A DNA stretch of 64,000 nucleotides from JBILCM01 sp044353165 (lineage in GTDB: Bacteria > Bacillota > Bacilli > Paenibacillales > YIM-B00363): the NCBI GenBank assembly GCA_044353165.1, contig JBILCM010000004.1:8055-72054 (forward strand). Reading direction: 5' to 3'. Position numbers and translations under genes: made by a program. The first letter of the stretch is position 1. Every line of letters starts with the position of its first letter. Below are positions 33,601 to 42,315 of this stretch, in pieces. The notes below the pieces were generated by a model, which saw only the letters and a program-made list of their open reading frames with translations, was not told the DNA's origin and searched no databases.

Positions 33601-34185
33601 TTATCGGTTGGCAAAGTGTATTACGGACTATCGTTACAGCTTCTAGCCTATGCACACGTGGCATCTGCCCACGCAACCGCATGGCTCGGCCATGAAGCAA
33701 CCCCTTCCGGTGCGTTCTACTTTCATGTGCACCGTCCCATGTTGTCCGCGCATAACGCGGAGCAAGAGAGTGCATGGCGAGAAATCATTTTCAAAAATTA
33801 TCAGTTAAAAGGCATGTGGTTAGGGAACGACGAAGTGGCCCGACTGATGGATACAGCTTTGGAGAGTGGCTCGTCGCCCGTGTTTCCGTTGGCTTGGAAA
33901 AAAGACGGTTCACTTCGAAAAAAAGCTGCCATCACCGATGGCGCCCAGTGGGAGTCATTGTTCCAATTTGTCCAACACAAGGTGGCGGAGTTGGGTACGG
34001 CCATTCGTGCAGGGACGATTGAAGCATCACCCTATCGCGACAAGACGGAGAAGGCTTGCACGTTCTGTCCGCACAAGCCGGTCTGTGGATTTGATCCTGA
34101 CATTGAAGGGTATGATTATCGCAACTTGCCGTCGCTTAAGAATGAAGAAATCTGGGAACGGATCAGAAATGAGGGAGAGCGATGA
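30634..34185 (+). CDS. addB: AddB helicase-nuclease subunit
   Basis: AddB, the second subunit of the Chi-regulated double-strand-break exonuclease. The 1183-residue protein has an N-terminal Walker A-like GRVGTGKSR, a long inactive helicase-like middle, and a C-terminal RecB-type nuclease domain with GRIDRIDL and VIDYKSGNLS. Four cysteines for an iron-sulfur staple are visible (CPFAHY near 845 and CTFCPHKPVC near the end). The GTG at 30634 follows AAGGAGG. A low-complexity NPNPNPNQ stretch (about residues 306-314) interrupts the middle region. The 3' end overlaps addA by 4 bp. Confidence 0.95.
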   Translation: MGVRFVLGRVGTGKSRRFIQDMGERLATSPVGPPLILLVPEQMTQEADRLLAITYGGTVRAQSLSFRRLAFRLMQEVGGATRIHIDDTGKKMLLYKFARKHAASLKSLRRVTESGGWIDGVQDWFAECKRYQVDARTLRTISEQSELSPVLRDKLADLSLLFEETTQALSVTHVDSEDYVTLLGKHIPHSAWIRDAEIWVDGFHGFTPSEEAVLGQLFQWTKQVHVSLTLPQAISDTQPLDELELFHPTARTFDRLQRLANAGGITAAVDIISEAAHHRLSRSPVLSALEQMFVQRESDLVGGSDANLNPNPNPNQSTHNDNDDQLTLVAASHTRAETEAVAREIIRLLSDGKARWRDIAVFVRDWENYGDLIEAVFADYGIPCFLDQKRSTTHHPLSEFVRSALEVITSRWTYDALFRLIKTDLLFPEGIFPTTAEQRFAMDKLENYALEYGIQGSRWTDGQRWRWAASRSLEEEEHHPTPSQRHRSEEDALNEWRMMVVTPMQRFEQRLRLSTTIREQAEALVQLLEETGAAHTLERWATDAQESGHVEKAREHQQLWVRIMDVLDQLVELVGREPADTELFTGMLTVGLDGIRMGLVPPALDQVLVGSLDRTRSFGVKRLFLLGVNDGIIPMAPKEQGIINEVERLRLQQMGLELAPDNRRRLLDERYMLYNALFLPSDGLWLSFAMADLEGKPKLPSEWFNTIKQMVPGTPITYITSDMPSGASEALMIERLVRPSHTLSALLPQLRRWQRGESISGVWWAAYNWLCSRPYWQGRLQAMLPSLFYRNAAQSLSEETSLALFGQPIRSSVSRLERFAACPFAHYATYGLKLKERKRYQLKSPDIGQLYHAALSLLAKALAADGKTWADLEGMQGLQLVVDTVDQLTPRLGSAILFSSHRHRYITSKLKQVIRQSADVLSRQARRSQFHQVAAELAFSSQGELPAWIIPLHDGTSMELTGRIDRIDLAKGENNAYIQVIDYKSGNLSLSVGKVYYGLSLQLLAYAHVASAHATAWLGHEATPSGAFYFHVHRPMLSAHNAEQESAWREIIFKNYQLKGMWLGNDEVARLMDTALESGSSPVFPLAWKKDGSLRKKAAITDGAQWESLFQFVQHKVAELGTAIRAGTIEASPYRDKTEKACTFCPHKPVCGFDPDIEGYDYRNLPSLKNEEIWERIRNEGER

Positions 34186-37100
34186 GTGATCCAGTGACGA
34201 AACCTGCGGGCAGTTCATGGACCGATGAGCAGTGGCAAGCGATGACTACGCGCGGTCACCATCTATTGGTCGCTGCCGCCGCGGGTTCAGGGAAAACAGC
34301 CGTGCTGGTAGAGCGAATTATTCGTACAGTGGCCGATGAGAAGAATGCCATGGACATCGATCGATTGCTCGTCGCCACATTCACCGACGCAGCGGCTGCT
34401 GAGATGCGCCACCGGTTGCGCGAAGCATTGGACAAAGCGCTCCGTTCGCATCCGCGGTCGAAACATCTTCGCACGCAACTCGCTCTCTTAAGTCAAGCAT
34501 CGATTACCACGTTGCATTCCTTCTGTCTGCAAGTGGTGCGCCGTTATGTGCAACGCACAAATCTCGATCCATCTTTTCGGATAGCGAACGAGACAGAGGC
34601 GCAGCTGCTGCGTCAAGAAGCGATCGAGGCGGTGTTCGAGCAACGCTACATGGATGAGCAGGAGGATAGCCCGTTCTGGAAACTTGCCGACGCCTATGGC
34701 GGTGAGCATACGGATGAGGGACTGATCCAAATCATGCATCATTTGTATGATTTCTCACGCAGTCACCCGTTCCCGGAACATTGGTTATCATCTTCCGCCG
34801 CTATGTTCCAATTGAATGGGGCCCAGAGCATTCCATCAGACCACCCTTGGTTGGTCAGTATCGAAGCGCATGCGAAGTTGGAATTGGAAGGCATCATCGC
34901 ATCGCTGCGGCTGGGCCTTGAACTCGCCACGCATCCCGCAGGCCCCAATGCATATATCCAAAACTTGTCGGATGATATACAAGGCATGACAATGTTGCAA
35001 CGCGCGCTCAGTGAGGGCGGTTGGCGATCGCTATATGACGCTGTGCAACAACAAGTAGACGCAATGGCGTTTAATAAATTGAAGCCGCAGAAGAAGGGGC
35101 CCGATGAGCAATTGATGGAGCGGGTGAAATCTCTGCGCAAGAAAGCGGCTGTTCAGTATAAAGAAGATTTGAAGGAAAAGTTGCTCACCCGCACGTTGGA
35201 ACAATACGCGCAAGAGTGTCATGCTTTAGCCCCGCTGATGGAGGAACTCGTCCGCTTAGTAGATGAGTTTGCTCACCGTTACGCATCGCTTAAGAAAAGT
35301 AAAGCACTGGTTGATTTCAGCGACCTTGAACATGCATGTCTTCACATCCTGCTTGATCCTGCGTCAACGCCTGAGCATCTCGTTCCATCGGATGCGGCCA
35401 TCGGGTACCAGGACCATTATCAAGAAGTGTATGTGGATGAATACCAAGATACGAATGAAGTGCAGGAAACCATTCTTCGGCTCGTCTCCAGAGGGGAAAC
35501 ACCTCATGACATTCGCAAGGGCAACCGATTTATGGTGGGGGATGTAAAACAAAGCATCTATCGGTTTCGTCTGGCCCAACCGCGTCTGTTCTTGCACAAA
35601 TACAAGACGTATACCCCAATCTCCGTGAATGAGAACTCCCCTAGCGGGATTCGCATTGATTTGGCACGTAATTTCCGTTCGCGTCAAGAAGTGGTGGATG
35701 CTGTCAATTATATTTTTTACCAAACGATGCACGAAGCGGCAGCGGAGCTGGAATATGATGAGCAAGCAGAGCTCGTCTATGGCGCCGGGTACCCGAATGC
35801 GACGCAAGAGGATGCAATGGCGACAGAACTTCTCTTGATTGATCCTGCTTCAGTGGGTATATCACAAACAGACAGCGACGATGAAGATGAAGACAAGTCG
35901 GTACAAGAAGGTTCGGTACAAGAGGGCGATGTTGAATCCGAAGAAGAACTTGCTGTCGCTGAGCTCGAAGCTCGAGCCATTGGCATGAAAATTAAGGAGC
36001 TGTTCGGTTCTGTACAACAACAAGCGATGAACGTTCAGGATAAGGCGCTCGGCGGCGCGCGACCGATTCGATATCGCGATATCGTGATTTTACTTCGCGC
36101 AGTGAACGGTTGGGCACCTATTTTTGTTGAACAGTTCAAGCAATTGGGCATCCCTGTGCATGCGGATCTGGGCGGCGGGTACTTCGATGCGCTGGAAGTT
36201 GTTACCATGATCTCATTGTTGCAGACGATTGATAACCCGTTGCAGGACATTCCGCTGGCAGCCGTGTTGCGTTCACCGCTCTTTGGTTTTTCTAGCGAGG
36301 AACTCGGGAAAATCCGGATTGCGGGAAGCTCACAAGTTTCGTTCTATGAAGCATTGGGTGCAATCGCTGTTCAGGCGAGTCATAACAGTGAACACACGGA
36401 TAACTTGCGGCAGAAAATAACAACATTCCTCGTCGCATTGGAATCTTGGCGAACCTATGCGCGACAGAACACACTTGCGGATCTGATTATGCTGCTCTAT
36501 CGGGAGACAGGGTACTTGGATTTTGTGGGCGGACTTCCCGGAGGCGAGCAGCGACAAGCGAATTTGCGGGCGTTGTATGACCGGGCGAGACAGTATGAAG
36601 CGACAAGTCTTCGGGGTTTGTTCCGATTTTTGCGGTTTATTGAGCGATTGCGAAGCTCCGGTGCCGATCTCGCCCCAGCCCGTGCACTGGGGGAGCAGGA
36701 GAATGTCGTACGGATCATGACGATCCACAAAAGCAAAGGCTTAGAATTTCCTGTCGTGTTTATCGCAGGACTTGGAAAAAACTTCAATCGCAACGATGAG
36801 AAGAACATTTTCCTCATTCACAAAGAACTTGGTTTTGGCCCGAAGGTTGTGGATACCGCGCAAGGTATTGCATACCCAACCCTTCCGATGCTATCCATCC
36901 GCAAGCGACTGCGTGCAGAGGCGATGGCAGAAGAAATGCGCATTCTGTATGTCGCTATGACGCGTGCGCGCGAGAAATTAATTCTTCTTGGCAGTCTGAG
37001 GTCGTTGGTGAGAACGATGGAATCGTGGACACTGACAGCTTCGGAAGCGGGTCCGCGTATTTCGGCATACGCCGTTGTGCAATCGAATTCGTTCCTGGAT

Positions 37101-38096
37101 TGGATCGGACCTGCCTTGCTCCGCCATCCGGCTTCGGATGCACTGCGCCATCGCCTGGGACTTGGTTCTATGGCACGTTCCATGGATGAGTTGCGAAGCA
37201 TTCAATCTCGATGGAACATTGAGCTTCTTACACCTGGCATGTTACAACTATCACGCGCAACACCTGCGCAGCATCAGCAAGATTTCTTACATCACATCGA
37301 AGCCGGAGTGCCGATCGCAGAAGAATGGACATCAAGTACGATCGAGATTGCCAAAACATTGGGATGGTCCGATCCTCGCGCCGCTGCGTCCGTATTGTAC
37401 GCAAAGACGTCCGTCACGGAATGGAAACGCAGGTTAACAGAAGAAGAGTCGGACATTGATTTTTGGGGTCAAGCGACATCCGAACAACAACCAGGCCAAT
37501 TGTTAAAGGCAACGCAACTTCCCTTGAGACGTCCAAGTTTCATGGCGTCACAAGGTTTAACGCCTGCAGAACGGGGCACGGCATATCATGCTGTTATGCA
37601 ACATCTGCCCTTGCAACAAGGATTGAACACGCAGGCTGTTGCCGAATTTTTGGATGATCTCGTCTCTCGTGAAATCATCACCCGTGATCAGCGGAACGTG
37701 ATTGATCCGTCTGCCGTTCGTCAATTTCTGGAGAGTGAACCGGGCCAATGCATGCTAAGAGCGTCAAGTGTATATCGCGAACTCCCATTCAGTGTTGGAC
37801 TCCCGGCATCTATCGTCTATGGACCTAGGCGCAACGGGGTGGAGCTTGATGCACAAACCGCCAACGAACGTGTCTTGGTGCAAGGGGTGATTGATTGTTT
37901 GTTCGAGACTCCTGAGGGATGGATCATCGTGGATTACAAAACCGATTTCATTCAGACGAATGGTTTGGATGAAGTCACCGAGCGGTACCGGCAGCAGTTG
38001 GATGTATACGCGAGAGCTGTGGAACAATCACTGCATCGTCCCGTGGTGGCCCGCTATTTATACTTTTTTGCAGGTCCATTCACGGTGAAACTCTAG
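34182..38096 (+). CDS. addA: AddA helicase-nuclease subunit
   Basis: AddA, a UvrD-type 3'-5' helicase with a C-terminal RecB-family nuclease, partner of AddB in recombination repair. The 1304 residues start with WTDEQWQAMTTRGHHLLVAAAAGSGKTAVLVERI (Walker A). Further motifs are DEYQDTNEVQ (Walker B), NFRSRQEVV, IMTIHKSKGLEFPVVF and YVAMTRAREKL, and the nuclease motif VIDCLFETPEGWIIVDYKTDF. It is longer than Bacillus AddA (1232), partly through an acidic linker (about 562-600, rich in Asp/Glu) with a small internal duplication. It overlaps addB by ATGA. Confidence 0.96.
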   Translation: MSDPVTKPAGSSWTDEQWQAMTTRGHHLLVAAAAGSGKTAVLVERIIRTVADEKNAMDIDRLLVATFTDAAAAEMRHRLREALDKALRSHPRSKHLRTQLALLSQASITTLHSFCLQVVRRYVQRTNLDPSFRIANETEAQLLRQEAIEAVFEQRYMDEQEDSPFWKLADAYGGEHTDEGLIQIMHHLYDFSRSHPFPEHWLSSSAAMFQLNGAQSIPSDHPWLVSIEAHAKLELEGIIASLRLGLELATHPAGPNAYIQNLSDDIQGMTMLQRALSEGGWRSLYDAVQQQVDAMAFNKLKPQKKGPDEQLMERVKSLRKKAAVQYKEDLKEKLLTRTLEQYAQECHALAPLMEELVRLVDEFAHRYASLKKSKALVDFSDLEHACLHILLDPASTPEHLVPSDAAIGYQDHYQEVYVDEYQDTNEVQETILRLVSRGETPHDIRKGNRFMVGDVKQSIYRFRLAQPRLFLHKYKTYTPISVNENSPSGIRIDLARNFRSRQEVVDAVNYIFYQTMHEAAAELEYDEQAELVYGAGYPNATQEDAMATELLLIDPASVGISQTDSDDEDEDKSVQEGSVQEGDVESEEELAVAELEARAIGMKIKELFGSVQQQAMNVQDKALGGARPIRYRDIVILLRAVNGWAPIFVEQFKQLGIPVHADLGGGYFDALEVVTMISLLQTIDNPLQDIPLAAVLRSPLFGFSSEELGKIRIAGSSQVSFYEALGAIAVQASHNSEHTDNLRQKITTFLVALESWRTYARQNTLADLIMLLYRETGYLDFVGGLPGGEQRQANLRALYDRARQYEATSLRGLFRFLRFIERLRSSGADLAPARALGEQENVVRIMTIHKSKGLEFPVVFIAGLGKNFNRNDEKNIFLIHKELGFGPKVVDTAQGIAYPTLPMLSIRKRLRAEAMAEEMRILYVAMTRAREKLILLGSLRSLVRTMESWTLTASEAGPRISAYAVVQSNSFLDWIGPALLRHPASDALRHRLGLGSMARSMDELRSIQSRWNIELLTPGMLQLSRATPAQHQQDFLHHIEAGVPIAEEWTSSTIEIAKTLGWSDPRAAASVLYAKTSVTEWKRRLTEEESDIDFWGQATSEQQPGQLLKATQLPLRRPSFMASQGLTPAERGTAYHAVMQHLPLQQGLNTQAVAEFLDDLVSREIITRDQRNVIDPSAVRQFLESEPGQCMLRASSVYRELPFSVGLPASIVYGPRRNGVELDAQTANERVLVQGVIDCLFETPEGWIIVDYKTDFIQTNGLDEVTERYRQQLDVYARAVEQSLHRPVVARYLYFFAGPFTVKL

Positions 38097-38179
38097 ATCG
38101 GCAAACATTTTTCAATGTACAAGTGCCCACCACTGCGTTGTGTGAATATGATGTTCACTAAACAGGAGGTGCGATTTCC

Positions 38180-38581
38180 TTGGACAAAATGAATATGTTC
38201 GAGCTTTGCAAACAACATCAACACAAACAAGTTTTGATTCACACGCATGATGGCAACCAGTTCATCGGGATGATTGAACATGTCGATGAAATGAACGTCT
38301 ACCTGATTATGCCTGCTGAGAGTCATGATGCGGGGATGCATATGCATCATCAGGAACAAGCAATGCAACGCGTCTGGTTAGGTGGTCTGGGCTATCCTGG
38401 CTACGGTTATCCTGGAGTTGGGTACCCTGGCATTGGTTATCCCGGCTTCGGTTACCCCGGCATTGGTTATCCTGGTTTCGGTTATCCCGGTTACTTCACC
38501 CCGGGTTCAGGGTTGGGTTATTACCGACGACTCGTGTTACCGCTGGCAGCGCTGACGGCACTCTCGCTCCTGCCCTATTAA
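38180..38581 (+). CDS. Small protein with Sm-like N-terminus and GYPG pentapeptide repeats
   Basis: 133 residues of unknown function. Residues 17-45 (KQVLIHTHDGNQFIGMIEHV and following) look like an Sm/LSm-type beta barrel. A His/Met-rich stretch follows (DAGMHMHHQEQAM), then seven perfect GYPGx pentapeptides (71-105) and a short hydrophobic C-terminus. The TTG start at 38180 is chosen because AGGAGGTG lies 8 nt upstream; the ATG at 38189 would be too far. Repeats of this kind are common in spore coat and exosporium-associated proteins of Bacillales, which is the best guess. It is flanked by addA and a HIT gene. Confidence 0.7.
   Translation: MDKMNMFELCKQHQHKQVLIHTHDGNQFIGMIEHVDEMNVYLIMPAESHDAGMHMHHQEQAMQRVWLGGLGYPGYGYPGVGYPGIGYPGFGYPGIGYPGFGYPGYFTPGSGLGYYRRLVLPLAALTALSLLPY
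38390..38494 (+). repeat. Seven 15-bp tandem repeats encoding GYPGx
   Basis: Units follow GGYTAYCCYGGNNTN with third-base variation, so the protein repeat is more conserved than the DNA, indicating selection on the peptide. Variable fifth residues are Y, V, I, F, I, F, Y. Confidence 0.9.
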
Positions 38582-38634
38582 GTTCTTCCTTTCGTGGTCG
38601 TTCCGTTGTCGCGGGATCACCACGAACGTTACGA

Positions 38635-38663
38635 TTGGACGAGCTCTCTCATTGTGATATAAA
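38635..38663 (+). promoter_or_regulatory. Probable sigma-A promoter for the HIT gene
   Basis: TTGGAC (38635-38640), 17-bp spacer, TATAAA (38658-38663). Just upstream (38592-38624) the arms TTCGTGGT and ACCACGAA can pair but no T-run follows. Confidence 0.6.
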
Positions 38664-38697
38664 ATATGGAAAAATCGATCGACTGGAGGCTGTCTGC

Positions 38698-39039
38698 ATG
38701 GACTGCATTTTCTGCAAAATTATCGAAGGAACCATTCCTTCCAAGAAGGTATACGAGACAGACACCATTGTCGCATTCCATGATATTCAACCCGCTGCGC
38801 CTGTCCATATTCTCGTCATCCCGAAGAAGCATATTTCTACCATGAACGATCTTACGCCAGCGGATGCCCATCTGATTGGGGAGATTCATCTGGCTGCGCA
38901 ACATATTGCTGATCAATTCGGTATAAGAGCGCGCGGTTATCGCCTGATCAACAACTGTGGCGCTGAAGGCGGGCAAGTCGTGTACCACATTCACTATCAC
39001 CTGCTCGGCGGAGAAAAACTGGGCCCAATCTTGGCTTGA
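38698..39039 (+). CDS. HIT-family nucleotide hydrolase/transferase
   Basis: A 113-residue HIT protein (Hint/HinT branch), with the zinc-type N-terminus CIFCKIIEG, HILVIPKKHI and the catalytic histidine triad HIHYHLLGG. Family members hydrolyse nucleoside phosphoramidates or aminoacyl-AMP; the physiological role in Bacillales is unclear. The frame runs upstream to 38635, but the ATG at 38698 with CTGGAGG upstream gives the conserved N-terminus and sits downstream of the promoter. Confidence 0.94.
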   Translation: MDCIFCKIIEGTIPSKKVYETDTIVAFHDIQPAAPVHILVIPKKHISTMNDLTPADAHLIGEIHLAAQHIADQFGIRARGYRLINNCGAEGGQVVYHIHYHLLGGEKLGPILA

Positions 39040-39070
39040 ATGTAAGACGATATCATAATAATACCTAAAG

Positions 39071-39100
39071 TTGACACCTCCTTTCTACTTCACATATAAT
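39071..39100 (+). promoter_or_regulatory. Sigma-A promoter for rpsU
   Basis: Perfect TTGACA (39071-39076) and perfect TATAAT (39095-39100), 18 bp apart, as expected for a highly expressed ribosomal gene. Confidence 0.85.
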
Positions 39101-39155
39101 ATAGTTTGATACACATGTGTTCCTTGGAGTGCATGGTCGGAGGGAGGGAAAACAC

Positions 39156-39329
39156 GTGTCTGAAACCAAAGTTCGTAAGAATGAGACAATCGATGCTGCT
39201 CTTCGCCGATTCAAGAAATCCATCTCCAAAGACGGCGTCTTGGCTGAAGTGAAGAAACGCAGACATTACGAGAAGCCAAGTGTGAAACGGAAGAAGAAAT
39301 CTGAAGCTGCCCGCAAGCGGAAATTCTAG
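39156..39329 (+). CDS. rpsU: 30S ribosomal protein S21
   Basis: 57 residues, the normal S21 length, highly basic with the conserved VRKNETIDAALRRFKKSISKDGV and a lysine/arginine-rich tail. The GTG at 39156 is chosen because GGAGGGAGGG lies directly before it; the longer frame from 39117 is not needed. It heads the rpsU-yqeY pair as in other Bacillales. Confidence 0.96.
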   Translation: MSETKVRKNETIDAALRRFKKSISKDGVLAEVKKRRHYEKPSVKRKKKSEAARKRKF

Positions 39330-39343
39330 GAGGAAATCCATAC

Positions 39344-39787
39344 ATGAGCTTGAGCGAACAATTGAACGAAGACATGAAGCAATTCATGAAGAGCGGTGAT
39401 AAATTTGCCCTCTCGGTTGTCAGAATGCTTCGCTCAGCGGTCAAGAATGTAGAGATTGATCAGCGCAGAACGATTAGCGACGATGAAGTGCTCGACATTC
39501 TTAGTCGCGAAATCAAACAGCGTAAAGACGCATCCAGTGAATTTCAGAAAGCCGGTCGTCAAGACCTCGTCGACCAAGCGCACGCGGAGATTGAAGTGAT
39601 TCAGAAATATATGCCTCAAGCATTAACAGAAGATGAACTTCAACAGATCGTACAGCAGACCATCGTCCAAGTTGGGGCGTCGTCTAGAGCGGATATGGGG
39701 AAAGTCATGAGCGCAGTCATGCCCCAAGTGAAAGGCCGTGCCGACGGCAAGAAAATCAATGAAGTGGTGCAACGCTTGTTATCCTAA
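39344..39787 (+). CDS. yqeY: GatB/YqeY domain-containing protein
   Basis: A 147-residue GatB/YqeY protein with the typical DMKQFMKSGDKFALSVVRMLRSAVKN and IEVIQKYMPQAL segments and a C-terminal helical tail as in the GatB tRNA-binding domain. A role in tRNA-dependent amidation has been proposed for the family but is not proven. It lies 14 bp after rpsU with AGGAGG before the ATG, and is followed by a terminator. Confidence 0.94.
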   Translation: MSLSEQLNEDMKQFMKSGDKFALSVVRMLRSAVKNVEIDQRRTISDDEVLDILSREIKQRKDASSEFQKAGRQDLVDQAHAEIEVIQKYMPQALTEDELQQIVQQTIVQVGASSRADMGKVMSAVMPQVKGRADGKKINEVVQRLLS

Positions 39788-39801
39788 CCGTTAACCGCAC
39801 A

Positions 39802-39836
39802 ACGTCTCCTCATATATTGCAGGAGGCGTTTTTATT
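39802..39836 (+). terminator. Intrinsic terminator after yqeY
   Basis: ACGTCTCCT (39802-39810) pairs with AGGAGGCGT (39821-39829, one G-U), followed by a TTTTTATTT tract. Confidence 0.85.
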
Positions 39837-39914
39837 TCTTTACAACCCAATGAAACAACGATGTGATGCGATACGTATTAGAAAGCAAGCAGGGCGCGGA
39901 GGAGGGGAACAATC

Positions 39915-41303
39915 TTGAAAGCGCTAAGAAGATTTGTCTATGGGATATGCATAATGACACTCATGATGACTGTTCTGGGTGGGGGTGCCGCTGCGTTAGC
40001 CAGCGAATCACCTGCCGCTACAACAGGAAATCGCACCGTGACGGGAACGATCGTCATCATTGAAGTAAAGCAGACGATCGAGACGGGACTGCAAGCGTTC
40101 TTGGAGCGCGCATTCGCCGAAGCAGATGCGATGGGTGCTGACAAGATCGTCCTTCGATTGGACACATTCGGGGGCAGGGTGGATGCTGCGATCGCAATCG
40201 GTGAGTTGATCCGGTCCAGTCCAATCCCTACGGTTGTCTATATTGAAGGGAAAGCGATTTCGGCAGGCAGTTACATTGCCTTGAACGCCGATGAGATTGT
40301 GATGCAACAAGGAAGCACGATCGGTGCTGCTGCAGTCGTCACCGGCTCCGGTGAACGCGTGACCGATTCCAAGGTCATCTCGATGTGGGTATCCGAGATG
40401 CGCAGCGCAGCGGAAGCGAAGGGACGGAATCCGGATATTGCGCAAGGGATGGTCGATGAAAAATTCCAGGTGGAGATGCCTGAGATTGAGCGAACGAAGA
40501 AACCGGGCGAGATCTTATCGTTAACGTCCAAGGAAGCTGTACTTGTCGGATATGCAAAGCAAGAGACGGCATCATTCGATACCTGGTTGCAAGGAATGGA
40601 CAGCAATCGAATCGAGACGATTGAACCGACCCTTGCCGAACGGTTGGCTCGTGTGTTGACACATCCAACGACGACAACCATTCTGTTCATTCTGGGCATT
40701 GCGGGTATATTGATTGAATTGCTCGTGCCTGGTTTTGGAATCCCAGGGGTTGTCGGGATCGTATCGTTCGGCTTGTATTTTCTGGGCAACTATGTAGCTG
40801 GGTTTGCAGGCATTGAACATATTGTATTGTTTATTGCCGGTGTCGTTCTACTCTTGCTCGAAATTTTCGTGCCCAGCTTTGGGATTCTGGGTATTGTGGG
40901 CATCCTATCCTTGATCAGCGGTGTCGTCCTAGCTGCCTATGACCGAGGCAATGCGATGACATTGTTAGGTATCGCGGTTTTGGTTGCCGCTGTGGTGGTT
41001 GCCATCTTCGTTCGTTATTTCAAGCATCGAGGCGTCTGGAATCGTTTTATCTTGAAAGATACACTCAATACCCAATCGGGTTATAACTCCCACGATGAGA
41101 AGCGGGAGATGATCGGCAAAGCCGGCGTCGCCCTAACCCCATTGCGTCCAGCCGGTGTGATCTTGCTTGAGGACAAGAGAGTCGATGTTGTCACCAACGG
41201 GGAATTTATTGTGGCAGGCACGCAAGTAGAAGTCATTGCAATTGAAGGAATTCGTGTCGTGGTTAAACAAGCGCCGCCCCCTTCTGAGGGTGAAGCAAAT
41301 TAA
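39915..41303 (+). CDS. nfeD: NfeD-family membrane serine protease-like protein
   Basis: A 462-residue NfeD1b protein (YqeZ of Bacillus). A signal or anchor helix (about 8-28) is followed by a ClpP/SppA-type protease domain with LDTFGGRVDAA and the Ser in AISAGSYIALNAD. Several transmembrane helices (about 250-360) and a C-terminal NfeD OB-fold (about 390-455) complete it. The TTG start follows GGAGGGG. Such proteins pair with flotillin-like partners, here the adjacent floA, in membrane microdomain organisation. Confidence 0.93.
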   Translation: MKALRRFVYGICIMTLMMTVLGGGAAALASESPAATTGNRTVTGTIVIIEVKQTIETGLQAFLERAFAEADAMGADKIVLRLDTFGGRVDAAIAIGELIRSSPIPTVVYIEGKAISAGSYIALNADEIVMQQGSTIGAAAVVTGSGERVTDSKVISMWVSEMRSAAEAKGRNPDIAQGMVDEKFQVEMPEIERTKKPGEILSLTSKEAVLVGYAKQETASFDTWLQGMDSNRIETIEPTLAERLARVLTHPTTTTILFILGIAGILIELLVPGFGIPGVVGIVSFGLYFLGNYVAGFAGIEHIVLFIAGVVLLLLEIFVPSFGILGIVGILSLISGVVLAAYDRGNAMTLLGIAVLVAAVVVAIFVRYFKHRGVWNRFILKDTLNTQSGYNSHDEKREMIGKAGVALTPLRPAGVILLEDKRVDVVTNGEFIVAGTQVEVIAIEGIRVVVKQAPPPSEGEAN

Positions 41304-41323
41304 AATAAGAGGAGAATGCATTC

Positions 41324-42301
41324 ATGGACATTACAGCCTTATTGTTAGTCGCGGTTGTCATTATAGCCGCCGTGGTTTTTCTTAGTTTTTTCCCGATTAT
41401 GTTATGGATTTCAGCTCTTGCATCGGGTGTGCGCGTAAGTATCATTACACTCGTAGCGATGCGGTTACGACGAGTCATCCCTAGCCGGATTGTGAATCCG
41501 ATGATCAAAGCGACGAAAGCCGGTTTAGGGTTGACGATCAATCAACTTGAAAGCCACTTCCTGGCGGGCGGGAACGTTGACCGTGTCGTCAACGCACTCA
41601 TTGCAGCGGAACGAGCGAACATCTCGCTTCTTTTCGAGCGAGCAGCGGCGATTGATTTGGCAGGACGGGATGTCCTTCTAGCGGTTCAGATGAGTGTCAA
41701 TCCCAAAGTGATCGAGACCCCATGGGTTTCCGCAGTTGCGAAGGATGGCATTGAAGTGCGAGTGAAAGCGCGTGTTACGGTCCGTGCCAACATCGACAGA
41801 CTGGTCGGGGGCGCCGGCGAAGAAACGATTATGGCGCGTGTCGGGGAAGGCATTGTCACCACCGTAGGTTCTTCTGCAACACATAAGCATGTCCTGGAAA
41901 ATCCAGACTCCATCTCCCGCACGGTGTTAGATAAGGGACTTGATGCAGGTACGGCATTCGAGATTTTATCGATCGACATTGCCGATGTGGATGTAGGGAA
42001 GAACATTGGCGCCAACTTGCAGACAGAGCAAGCAGAAGCGGATAAGCGCATTGCGCAAGCGAAGGCAGAAGAGCGTCGCGCCATGGCTGTAGCAACCGAG
42101 CAAGAGATGAAGGCGAGAGTAGAAGAGATGCGGGCGAAAGTTGTCGAAGCCGAATCGCAAGTGCCGCAAGCGTTGGCGGAAGCGTTGCGCGGTGGCAAAA
42201 TGGGTGTCATGGATTATATGAATTTGAAGAATATTGACGCAGACACCCAGATGAGGGATGCATTCGGGAAATTAAATAATCCAGATGGGCGTGACACATA
42301 G
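41324..42301 (+). CDS. floA: Flotillin-like protein FloA
   Basis: A 325-residue SPFH-family protein (YqfA/FloA). An N-terminal hairpin membrane segment (about 4-30) is followed by the SPFH domain with AKAGLGLTINQLESHFLAGGNVDRVV and a C-terminal Glu/Ala-rich coiled coil (KNIGANLQTEQAEADKRIAQAKAEERRAM) for oligomerisation. It scaffolds functional membrane microdomains together with NfeD, which lies 20 bp upstream. An AAGAGGAG ribosome binding site precedes the ATG. Confidence 0.95.
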   Translation: MDITALLLVAVVIIAAVVFLSFFPIMLWISALASGVRVSIITLVAMRLRRVIPSRIVNPMIKATKAGLGLTINQLESHFLAGGNVDRVVNALIAAERANISLLFERAAAIDLAGRDVLLAVQMSVNPKVIETPWVSAVAKDGIEVRVKARVTVRANIDRLVGGAGEETIMARVGEGIVTTVGSSATHKHVLENPDSISRTVLDKGLDAGTAFEILSIDIADVDVGKNIGANLQTEQAEADKRIAQAKAEERRAMAVATEQEMKARVEEMRAKVVEAESQVPQALAEALRGGKMGVMDYMNLKNIDADTQMRDAFGKLNNPDGRDT

Positions 42302-42315
42302 GAAGGTGACCTGAC

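Noticed and set aside
38390..38494. Tandem repeats considered as a CRISPR array
   Set aside because: Units are contiguous 15-mers in frame within a coding region, with no spacers.
40008..40820. Long reverse frames opposite nfeD
   Set aside because: They are antisense shadows of a well-supported coding region, with no ribosome binding sites or recognisable domains.
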